From Chersky-840 sp035532735 (GTDB lineage Bacteria > Actinomycetota > Acidimicrobiia > Acidimicrobiales > UBA8190): DNA of 64,000 nucleotides. The notes under the pieces are model-generated. The model searched no databases and had not been told where the DNA came from. It saw nothing but the letters and a program-made list of their open reading frames with translations. The stretch covers positions 52,552-116,551 of the forward strand of contig DATKQM010000062.1 in NCBI GenBank assembly GCA_035532735.1, given 5' to 3'. This document shows positions 8,309-14,839 of the stretch, piece after piece (the stretch's first letter is position 1; each line of letters opens with the position of its first letter). The translations under genes and the position numbers were made by a program.

Positions 8309-9037
8309 TTGACATGGAGTCCGCAGAGGAAGGGTGGAGATCTGAGGACCCGCAGCGCCGGGGGGTGGCGACACGGAATTCAGCTGGGGTGTTGTCTGGC
8401 CCTGGTGGTTGTGCCGCTCCTCCTGCTTGCCACACCGCAACGCGCGACGTTGCACGGTCTGAGGCACCACGCCGGTGTCGCACAGCACCGCGCCGACGAG
8501 GCGCTCACGCGTCTGTCGACGTCCTGGACAACGCCCGCCGGTTTCGCCGGTCTGGTGCGTTCGACATCGCGAACTCCGCGGGCTCGAACAGTATCGACCG
8601 ATCTCGGACCTCAGACGCACATCGTCAACGTGTCGTTTCGCCAAGTGCTGCCCACTACGACCACGACCGCGCCGTCGCCTCCTCCGCCCCCCACCCCGAA
8701 GCCGGTTGTCGCGGTGTCGGTGTCAGCGGACGTCGGCCCCAAGTCCCCGGTGGCGCCGACACCGAAGCCCGTGGTCGCTGTGCCCCCCACCCCGCAACAC
8801 ACCTCGACGGGGCTGGCCTCGTGGTACGGCGCTCGGGCCGGCACCTGTGCGAGCCCGTCCCTGGCGTTCGGAACGGTGGTGACCGTCACCGACGTCTCGA
8901 CAGGGGCGTCGGTCCGCTGCACCGTCGACGACCGAGAGGCGCAAAACCCCGGGCGGGTCATCGACCTGGCTCCCGCCACGTTCTCCCAGCTGGCGAGCCT
9001 CGTGGTCGGGGTCATCGAGGTGCGTCTGAGCTGGTGA
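8309..9037 (+). CDS. RlpA-like double-psi beta-barrel secreted wall protein
   Basis: Secreted or membrane-anchored protein of about 240 aa. It has one hydrophobic segment (CLALVVVPLLLLA) near residue 30-40, a low-complexity linker rich in Thr and Pro containing two PTPKPVVAV repeats, and a C-terminal RlpA-type double-psi beta-barrel. The barrel runs from GLASWYGARAGTCASPSLAFGT through RCTVDDRE to GRVIDLAPATFSQLA. RlpA domains bind or cleave peptidoglycan, but whether this one is catalytic cannot be told. It occupies the tatD-rsmA interval where rpfB resuscitation factors lie in many actinobacteria. The start is uncertain: TTG 8309 lacks a ribosome-binding site, whereas GGAAGGGTGGA at 8328-8338 could serve a CTG at 8342. 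Confidence 0.78.
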   Translation: MTWSPQRKGGDLRTRSAGGWRHGIQLGCCLALVVVPLLLLATPQRATLHGLRHHAGVAQHRADEALTRLSTSWTTPAGFAGLVRSTSRTPRARTVSTDLGPQTHIVNVSFRQVLPTTTTTAPSPPPPPTPKPVVAVSVSADVGPKSPVAPTPKPVVAVPPTPQHTSTGLASWYGARAGTCASPSLAFGTVVTVTDVSTGASVRCTVDDREAQNPGRVIDLAPATFSQLASLVVGVIEVRLSW

Positions 9038-9065
9038 GCGCCGTCCACCTCGTGGTGGCGGCACC

Positions 9066-9929
9066 ATGCAGGGTGTGACACTCTCTCGCCGCCAGGTCCG
9101 CGACCTGCTCGACGAGCACGGGTTGACGCCCAGTCGGGCGCTCGGTCAGAACTTCGTCGTCGACGCCAACACGGTCCGGCGCATCGCCCGCCTGTCGGGC
9201 ATCGGGCCCGGGACCCGCGTGGTCGAGATCGGGGCCGGGCTCGGCGCGCTCACTGAGGCGCTGGTCGAGACGGGCGCTCGTGTCACTGCTGTCGAGGTCG
9301 ACCGCGGCCTGGTCCCGTTGCTCCGGTCGCAGGTCGAGCTCCGTGGCGTGTCGGTGGTCGAGGCTGACGCGTTGACACTGGACTGGGCCAAGCTCCTCGA
9401 GACGACCGAGCCCGGGCCGGGCTCGGTGTCGTGGATGATGGTGGCGAACCTCCCCTACAACGTGGCGGTCCCGGTCGTGGTGCGCGTCCTCGACGAGGCT
9501 CAGGCCGTGCGGTCGATGCTCGTCATGGTCCAACGAGAGGTGGGCGAGCGACTGGCGGCGGGACCCGGCTCCAAGGCCTATGGCGCAGTGTCGGTGAAGG
9601 TGGCGTATCACGCCACGGCACGAGTCGTGGGGCGCGTCCCGGCGTCGGTGTTCGTGCCCCGTCCCGCCGTCGAGTCGGTATTGGTCCGCATCGAGCGTCG
9701 TGACAGCGTGGCGGTGGACCCCGCCGTGGTGCCCGCGGCGGCGATGTTCGAGTTGGTGCGGGCGGGCTTCGGCCATCGCCGCAAGATGCTGCGCCAGTCG
9801 CTGGCGGGATTGGTGTCTCCCGACGCGTTCTCTGCTTCTGGCATCAACCCCGAAGCGCGCGCCGAGACGCTCGGGGTCGAGGAGTGGGGGAGACTGACCG
9901 CATGCGCCTTGGAACACCCTGTCCCGTGA
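9066..9929 (+). CDS. rsmA: 16S rRNA (adenine1518/1519-N6)-dimethyltransferase
   Basis: Dimethylates two adjacent adenines in helix 45 of 16S rRNA using SAM (KsgA). Landmarks are the substrate-recognition QNFVVD, motif I EIGAGLGALTEAL, motif II AVEVDRGL, motif III EADALTLDW and the catalytic motif IV NLPYNV, followed by the PAAMFELVRAGFGHRRKMLRQSL C-terminal helix. The 287-aa size is normal. The ATG at 9066 is preceded by GGTGGCGG. It follows the RlpA-like gene closely and ends 16 bases before ispE, in the usual actinobacterial rsmA-ispE order. Confidence 0.95.
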   Translation: MQGVTLSRRQVRDLLDEHGLTPSRALGQNFVVDANTVRRIARLSGIGPGTRVVEIGAGLGALTEALVETGARVTAVEVDRGLVPLLRSQVELRGVSVVEADALTLDWAKLLETTEPGPGSVSWMMVANLPYNVAVPVVVRVLDEAQAVRSMLVMVQREVGERLAAGPGSKAYGAVSVKVAYHATARVVGRVPASVFVPRPAVESVLVRIERRDSVAVDPAVVPAAAMFELVRAGFGHRRKMLRQSLAGLVSPDAFSASGINPEARAETLGVEEWGRLTACALEHPVP

Positions 9930-9945
9930 GCTTCGGAGCCACACC

Positions 9946-10746
9946 GTGGAGGTGAGTGTCACCGCCTCTGCCAAGCTCACGTTGTCGCTGCGGGTGACGG
10001 GAGTGAGAGGCGACGGCCTTCACCTCCTGGACGCGGAGATGGTCTCGATCGACCTCGCCGACACCCTCGCCTTTGAAGCGGGCTCGGGGATCGTGGTGGA
10101 CGACGAGGTGCGCGGCGGTCTCGGAGTCGCAGGCGTGCCCGCCGGTCCCGAGAACCTGGTCACCAGGGCCCTCGCCGCAGTGCAACGGAGCGCGGCTGTC
10201 CGTCTCGTGAAGCGCATCCCGGTCGGTGCCGGGCTCGGGGGTGGGTCGGCCGATGCGGCCGCGGTGTTGCGTTGGGCCCGATGCGACGACCTGGCTTTGG
10301 CGGTCAGGCTCGGCGCCGATGTCCCGTTTTGCGTGCGCGGCGGACGGGCGCGGGTGACAGGGGTGGGGGAGATCCTCGAGCCTTTGTCGTTCGAGAACCG
10401 ACGTTTCATTCTCCTCATGCCGCCGGTCTCGGTGGACACCGGTGCGGTCTATGCGCGCTGGGACGACCGAGGGGCCAACGCGGTCGGCCACCGCGGCAAG
10501 GAGGACTCGGAGGCGAACGACCTCGAAGCGGCCGCCATCGACGTCGCCCCGACGCTGGCTCGTTGGCGCGACCGACTGGCCGAGGTCACCGGCCTGCGGC
10601 CGCGGCTGGCCGGCAGCGGGTCGTCGTGGTTCGTGGAAAGCGACGGCGAGGAGCTCGGTATCGCCGAAAGAGAATTCCTCGAGCTCGACGGTGAGCGCGC
10701 TCCGTTGGTGGCGGTGCGAACGGTGCCCGCGTACCAGGTCTCGTAA
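9946..10746 (+). CDS. ispE: 4-diphosphocytidyl-2-C-methyl-D-erythritol kinase
   Basis: Phosphorylates CDP-methylerythritol in the MEP isoprenoid pathway. A 266-aa GHMP kinase with the substrate-binding ASAKLTLSL start, the ATP-binding glycine loop PVGAGLGGGSADAAAVL near residues 90-106, the LGADVPFCV Asp-containing motif and a C-terminal LAGSGSSWF loop. It is at the short end of the family because the segment between the second strand and the GHMP loop is reduced. The GTG 9946 start lies 16 bases after rsmA, with GTG 9952 as an alternative. It ends at a strong hairpin shared with the convergent bS22 gene. Confidence 0.93.
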   Translation: MEVSVTASAKLTLSLRVTGVRGDGLHLLDAEMVSIDLADTLAFEAGSGIVVDDEVRGGLGVAGVPAGPENLVTRALAAVQRSAAVRLVKRIPVGAGLGGGSADAAAVLRWARCDDLALAVRLGADVPFCVRGGRARVTGVGEILEPLSFENRRFILLMPPVSVDTGAVYARWDDRGANAVGHRGKEDSEANDLEAAAIDVAPTLARWRDRLAEVTGLRPRLAGSGSSWFVESDGEELGIAEREFLELDGERAPLVAVRTVPAYQVS

Positions 10747-10783
10747 CATCGAGTACCCGGTCTCTTGAAGGGCCCTGACGCGG

Positions 10784-10810
10784 CACTCCCGCCCGGAAGG
10801 GGCGGGAGTG
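10784..10810. terminator. Bidirectional hairpin between ispE and bS22
   Basis: An 11-bp perfect GC-rich stem (CACTCCCGCCC / GGGCGGGAGTG) with a 5-base loop lies 38 bases after the ispE stop and 12 bases after the convergent bS22 stop. There is no long U-tract, as is common in GC-rich actinobacteria. Confidence 0.65.
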
Positions 10811-10821
10811 AGTTCTGCGGC

Positions 10822-10923
10822 TTACTTGCCCGCCGCCCGCCGTTGCCAGCGGGTGGCTTTCAGCATCTTCTTGTGCTTCTTCTTGCGCATGCGCTTGCGG
10901 CGCTTCTTGATCAGCGATCCCAT
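10822..10923 (-). CDS. 30S ribosomal protein bS22 (AURKAIP1/COX24-domain mini-protein, 33 aa)
   Basis: A 33-residue, extremely basic peptide beginning MGSLIKKRRKRMRKKKHKKM and ending in a Trp- and Arg-rich tail. It matches the actinobacterial small-subunit mini-protein bS22, which carries the COX24/AURKAIP1 motif and binds 16S rRNA near the decoding centre in mycobacterial ribosomes. The single convincing start is ATG 10923. It is transcribed toward ispE, and both end at the shared hairpin. Confidence 0.9.
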   Translation of the reverse strand: MGSLIKKRRKRMRKKKHKKMLKATRWQRRAAGK

Positions 10924-11009
10924 GTCTATGCGCAGGTTAGCGGCCTTTTGACGACAACCGCCAAGTAGCCTCTCGCCCGGAACGGACTCAGGCTCGTCGG
11001 AGGTGAAGG

Positions 11010-11375
11010 GTGAGGTATCAGCTGGTTGCCGTCGATCACGTCCAACTGGCCATGCCCCAGGGCCGGGAGGCCGAGGCCCGTGTCTTTTACCAAGACCTGC
11101 TCGGGCTCGAGGAGCGCCCCAAGCCCCCGGTGCTCGCCGCCCGGGGAGGATGTTGGTTCTCCAACGACCGGGTGACGCTGCACCTGGGGGTGGATGACGA
11201 CTTCCGCCCCGCCCGCAAGGCGCACCCGGCCCTGGTCGTCGAAGACCTCGACGACCTGTGTGGGTCGCTCGAATCAGCGGGGCGAAAGGTCCGTTTCGAC
11301 GACGACATGCCTGGGGTCCGGCGATGCTATGTGGACGACCCTTTCGGGAATCGACTCGAGTTGATCGAGGCGTGA
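11010..11375 (+). CDS. VOC-family (glyoxalase/bleomycin-resistance fold) protein
   Basis: A 121-aa vicinal-oxygen-chelate domain protein, cytosolic, of unknown substrate. It has the paired beta-alpha-beta-beta-beta modules: an opening VDHVQLAMP with the first putative metal-ligand His, YQDLLGLEE, a central LHLGVDDDF with His, and the closing YVDDPFGNRLELIE strand with the Glu ligand. The GTG at 11010 follows a strong GGAGGTGAAGG ribosome-binding site. It stands alone between bS22 and a tRNA gene. Confidence 0.85.
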   Translation: MRYQLVAVDHVQLAMPQGREAEARVFYQDLLGLEERPKPPVLAARGGCWFSNDRVTLHLGVDDDFRPARKAHPALVVEDLDDLCGSLESAGRKVRFDDDMPGVRRCYVDDPFGNRLELIEA

Positions 11376-11405
11376 CATCCTACGGGGGACGGCCATAGCG
11401 CCCCT

Positions 11406-11481
11406 TGGCGGGTAGTTCAATCGGCAGAACGCCGGCCTTTGGAGCCGGATGTTGGAGGTTCGAGCCCTCCCCCGCCAGCCA
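11406..11481 (+). tRNA. tRNA-Gln (anticodon UUG)
   Basis: A full cloverleaf can be folded by eye: 7-bp acceptor stem TGGCGGG/CCCGCCA, a D-arm around AGTTCAATCGGCAGA, and a 5-bp anticodon stem CCGGC/GCCGG enclosing the loop CTTTGGA, which gives anticodon TTG. The T-loop is GGTTCGAGCC. The discriminator is G and the CCA end is encoded (11479-11481). Confidence 0.93.
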
Positions 11482-11502
11482 CTTCTCCTCCCCGCGGCTC
11501 AG

Positions 11503-12393
11503 CTATGGCGAGTGGCGGTGCCCGTCGAGGCGGATCCGGGACGCAGGCTGGTAGTTGGGACCGGCCGTCACGTCGACCCGACGCAAGAGCAGTGCACATC
11601 CCGGTTCGAACTCGTCGGGAAAGCGGGTGGTGGCTGCCTCGCCGAGACGTCGCCAGACGCCCATGCACAGGGCGTCGGTCCGGTCCTCGATGTCTTGTCG
11701 AAGAGCGAGGCCTGACGCGTTGACCGTCCGCCCGGCGGCCAGACCACGGCCGGCCAACGCCTCCCACGCCGCGTCGAGATCCTCCGAGGAGGTGCCGCGC
11801 GAGATGGGAATCCAATCGGGCTCGTATCCCAGCCACGCGTTGTGGAGGACCGAAGCCTCCGGACCGCTCAATCCCTCACCGGCCACGAGGGCCCAATGGG
11901 TGTCACCACGCCATTCCCGGAGGCAGTTGACGGCATGCCATCCCGAGAGGACCGGATCGGCGGGGCGTGGCATGCGGAGATGCGCAGCAAAAAAGGTTCG
12001 ACCGAGACTCGAGAGGTTCTCGACAACCGGCCACAAGGCCGGCCCCAGCTCCTCCAAGGGACCCAGCACCGAGGATGCGAATGCCGCGAGCCCTTCGAGC
12101 ACAGCGGCGTCTCGAGCCTCCCAGAGCGACTCGAAGGACGAGCCTGCCCCAACGAGCTCGAAGGTGTGGCGGATGACAGCGGGAGAGATTGAGCCGAATG
12201 CGGCGATGACCGCATCGGGCCCGGCTGGGGCCAGGGGTGCACAGCGAGAGGCGACATAGCCATAAGGACCGGGCACGCCCAGGACCTCGTAGCGCGCAAG
12301 GGCCCCGGGATCCCAGAAGGTCCATCCGATCAGGGTCTGCACGGACCGGGCGTTGCGCCTCGTCGCGTCGAGCCACTGCGCCTCGGTCAACAC
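11503..12393 (-). CDS. SCO6745-family hypothetical protein
   Basis: A 296-aa largely helical soluble protein of the actinobacterial SCO6745/SalK-like family. It starts with an ARRNARSVQTLIGW-like helix and has a segment RCAPLAPAGPDAVIAAFGSISP, followed by a WPVVENLSSLGR helix and VNCLREWRGDTHWALVAGEGL. The family is conserved in actinobacteria but lacks an established function, and no catalytic residues can be assigned. The GTG start at 12393 fits the first conserved helix. It lies convergent to the tRNA-Gln gene. Confidence 0.7.
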   Translation of the reverse strand: MLTEAQWLDATRRNARSVQTLIGWTFWDPGALARYEVLGVPGPYGYVASRCAPLAPAGPDAVIAAFGSISPAVIRHTFELVGAGSSFESLWEARDAAVLEGLAAFASSVLGPLEELGPALWPVVENLSSLGRTFFAAHLRMPRPADPVLSGWHAVNCLREWRGDTHWALVAGEGLSGPEASVLHNAWLGYEPDWIPISRGTSSEDLDAAWEALAGRGLAAGRTVNASGLALRQDIEDRTDALCMGVWRRLGEAATTRFPDEFEPGCALLLRRVDVTAGPNYQPASRIRLDGHRHSP

Positions 12394-12858
12394 CCCCGCC
12401 AGACTATGGGTTGGTCGGTGGACTCCGACGTGTCGGGCTCAGCGCAATTCGGTGGCCCCGGGCGGTCTCGCCAGTACTCATCCCCCGTGAACCGAGAATG
12501 CCCACCAGGGTACGGCAGGCGCGAGACAGCGTTCATGACGTCAGCCACGAAATTGCCCGCGTTCTGCGCCCCGCCCCCCGGCCTGAGCAGTCCTCTCGGC
12601 TCGGCCGTATTCCTCCCCGACGGCACGGGAGGACCCGGATCCTGAGGCGCAGGTGTCGGCGCCGGCGTGAGCGGTTCGTAAGGTGTGGCCTGGCGCGCCG
12701 GGGCGACCTCTTCGGGGTGCCCGATCGCGAGAGGATGATGGGTCTTGCCGACGACCAACCCCCGACGAACGCAGGCGACGACCGGCGCCGCGCACCCGGA
12801 CGAGAGCCGGGTGGGTCGTGCCGGGGTCCGCCACCAGCCTCCGGCCGGGGCCACGTCG
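12394..12858. other. Long non-coding or weakly coding interval
   Basis: About 350-460 bases between the divergent SCO6745-like and DoxD-Rieske genes. Open frames here lack the codon bias of neighbours on either strand. The plus frame leading into the DoxD gene is open from TTG 12745, so part of this stretch may be N-terminal extension. I see no clear promoter, terminator or RNA structure. Confidence 0.4.
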
Positions 12859-13866
12859 ATGGCCGGCTGGGCGCTGCTGCCCTTGCGAGCCTTCCTGGGC
12901 GGCACCTTCGTCTTCGCCGGCCTCCAGAAACTGGCCAACCCTGGATTCTTCGACGCCTCGAACCCGACATCGATCCAGTCCCAGTTGGCTTCCGCGGCGC
13001 GGGTCAGTCCCATCCACACGTTGATCACGCACCTCGAGTCGTCGGCGGTGCCTCTCGGTGTGGTCATAGCGCTGGCCGAGCTCGCCGTGGGCGCGGCCAC
13101 GCTCGTCGGCTTGTGGTCGCGTGTGGCCGCGGTGGGCGGGATGCTCTTGTCGTTCAGCCTGTTCCTGACCGTGAGCTACCACTCGAGGCCGTACTACACG
13201 GGGTCCGACATCGTCTTCGTCTTCGCCTGGACACCGCTGCTGGTGGCCGGCGCGGGGGGTGTCTTCTCCCTCGACGCCCTGTCGCGTGACATGGCACGGG
13301 CCCGGCCCGAGGCGGGTCCGGCCTCGACGGTCGCGGGGATCGACCGGAGGGCATTCACACTCCAAGCAATCTTCGCGGCGGGCTTGGCCGCGGTGGCACT
13401 GGGCGGCGCGGGACTGGCGGCCGGCCTGGGCCGCCTGGGAGGCAAGTCGGTGACACCAGTCAACGACTCGTCATCGTCGACGACATCGAGTGACACCACC
13501 GACACCACCGGAGCGTCGGGGACAACGACACCCACGACCACGCCGGTCGCCCGACCGTCGGGGACACGGGTGGCATCGGCGAGCGCAGTGCCGGTCGGGG
13601 GCTCGGCGAACTTCCAAGACCCGAAGTCCGGTGACCCCGCCATCGTGGTCCAACCCGTGGCGGGGACCTTTGCCGCCTTCGACGCGGTGTGTCCCCATGA
13701 AGGGTGCATCGTGGCGTTCTCGACACCGCAGAAGAAGTTCATCTGTCCGTGTCACGGCTCGGAGTACAACGGCGCCACCGGTGGCCTGCTGCGAGGGCCT
13801 TCACCGAGGGGTCTGGGGCGGATCCCGGTGAAGGAAGGTCCTGACGGAGGGCTCTACGTCACCTGA
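12859..13866 (+). CDS. DoxD/DoxX membrane domain fused to a Rieske [2Fe-2S] domain
   Basis: Predicted membrane redox protein of about 335 aa. The N-terminal part is a DoxX/DoxD-like bundle of about four helices (LRAFLGGTFVFAGLQKLANPGFF, then helices around ALAELAVGAATLVGLW, MLLSFSLFLTV and IVFVFAWTPLLV). A further helix with RRAFTLQAIFAAGLAA resembles a Tat-type or membrane anchor, and a Ser/Thr-rich linker follows. The C-terminal Rieske domain carries CPHEGC and CPCHGSEY, so all four cluster ligands (two Cys, two His) and the flanking disulfide Cys are present. Quinone-linked electron transfer is plausible, but the partner is unknown. ATG 12859 is preferred; GTG 12811 and TTG 12745 are in-frame alternatives. 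Confidence 0.85.
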   Translation: MAGWALLPLRAFLGGTFVFAGLQKLANPGFFDASNPTSIQSQLASAARVSPIHTLITHLESSAVPLGVVIALAELAVGAATLVGLWSRVAAVGGMLLSFSLFLTVSYHSRPYYTGSDIVFVFAWTPLLVAGAGGVFSLDALSRDMARARPEAGPASTVAGIDRRAFTLQAIFAAGLAAVALGGAGLAAGLGRLGGKSVTPVNDSSSSTTSSDTTDTTGASGTTTPTTTPVARPSGTRVASASAVPVGGSANFQDPKSGDPAIVVQPVAGTFAAFDAVCPHEGCIVAFSTPQKKFICPCHGSEYNGATGGLLRGPSPRGLGRIPVKEGPDGGLYVT

Positions 13867-13925
13867 GGTGCCGTCATCTGGGGTGCCGTCATCTGAAGTG
13901 CCGTCACCTGGGGTGCCGTCATCTG
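13866..13925. repeat. Four tandem 15-bp units after the DoxD-Rieske stop
   Basis: Four near-identical units (consensus GGGTGCCGTCATCTG) run directly from the last base of the DoxD-Rieske stop codon, with a degenerate fifth unit following. The array is non-coding on the plus strand. Confidence 0.8.
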
Positions 13926-13979
13926 GGGCCCTGTCGTTCGAGACGCAGCGACCTGAAGGTACCGCGCGTCGAGATCTGG

Positions 13980-14216
13980 TCAGTTGGTGACGGTGCGCAA
14001 GCCGTCGGGCACGAAGTCGGGTGCCACCATCAGCCTGATGCGCATGACCTCGTCGCAGTGCCGGCAGCGTGTGCCACGCGGCGTGATCCGACACGCCATG
14101 ACGCCGGCGAGGTGCGGCATGTCGTAGCCGGCGCAGGTCTTGCCGTCGAGCTCTTCGGAGCAGTAGGCGATCTCACCGTCGCGATGAAGGACGAGGCAAC
14201 CGTCGCAGATCAACAC
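13980..14216 (-). CDS. Cys-rich mini-protein, paralogue A
   Basis: A 78-aa protein with seven Cys arranged as CDGC, AYCSEE, KTCAG, MACRI and CRHC, suggesting two zinc or iron ligand sets. The core HRDGEIAYCSEELDGKTC is closely similar to HRDGTVAYCTEETAGRRC in the neighbouring gene at 14397-14648, so the two are tandem duplicates. The GTG at 14216 follows GAGGTGGGGG. No named domain is recognised. Possible roles (zinc-ribbon nucleic-acid binding, metal buffering) are inference. Confidence 0.65.
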   Translation of the reverse strand: MLICDGCLVLHRDGEIAYCSEELDGKTCAGYDMPHLAGVMACRITPRGTRCRHCDEVMRIRLMVAPDFVPDGLRTVTN

Positions 14217-14396
14217 CTCACCCCCACCTCGTTTCGCTCGCCCCTGAGTTCACCTATGGAATCGGCCTGTGCAGGGTCTGGGTCGAACAAGTGATGCACA
14301 ACGGATGCCCACAGGGCGTGGTGGTCCGTCATGCACTACGGATGACGCGCGGACGGCGTTCAGATGCCGATCGGACCTCGGGTCGAGGTGATTGGC

Positions 14397-14648
14397 TCAA
14401 CGAGGCGCAGCGGTGACCGGCGCCAGGGCGCCGGGGGCCACGGTGACGGCGTCGGTCGTGAAGGTGTCGAGGTCCAGGGGAGCCGCCGCGCAGTACGAGC
14501 AGTTGTCGCCGTCGACGACGCGACAGGCGAAGAACCCTCCCCGATGGGGGTGGTCCTCACCGGTGCATCGACGCCCGGCGGTCTCCTCGGTGCAGTAGGC
14601 GACCGTCCCGTCGCGGTGCACTACCAGCTGACCGGGGCAACTCCTCAT
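14397..14648 (-). CDS. Cys-rich mini-protein, paralogue B
   Basis: An 83-aa paralogue of the gene at 13980-14216. It shares the HRDG...AYC.EE..G..C core and the pattern CPGQ, AYCTEE, RRCTG, FACRV, CSYC. Its Ala/Pro/Val-rich tail differs from that of A. The ATG at 14648 has a good GGAGGAGA ribosome-binding site, which fixes the start despite an open frame upstream. It lies downstream of dnaE2 on the same strand, 190 bases after that gene's stop, so read-through co-expression with the SOS mutasome is possible but not shown. Confidence 0.68.
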   Translation of the reverse strand: MRSCPGQLVVHRDGTVAYCTEETAGRRCTGEDHPHRGGFFACRVVDGDNCSYCAAAPLDLDTFTTDAVTVAPGALAPVTAAPR

Positions 14649-14839
14649 GGTCCAGTGTCTCCTCCATGTCGCTCGAGACGACATCTGTCTCGTACGACCC
14701 CCCCAATTCCGGCACCACGCTCGGCGGGAACGTCTCCTCACGAATATCGGCGCCGGGCGTGAGTGCCTTGAGGATTTCGCAACGCCCTCCCAACGCCGGG
14801 TGCGACCTAGGCGCAGCACCGTGAGCCAGGTTTCGGCCG

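Noticed and set aside
12387..13100. Minus-strand frame ending 7 bases inside the SCO6745-like start, possibly a small upstream gene
   Set aside because: Codon bias is poor, it is Pro/Gly-rich without pattern, and most of it is antisense to the DoxD domain; no start with a ribosome-binding site.
13866..13925. CRISPR array suspected from the 15-bp repeats
   Set aside because: Units are contiguous with no spacers and no cas genes nearby; it is a minisatellite. The same applies to 60560-60627.
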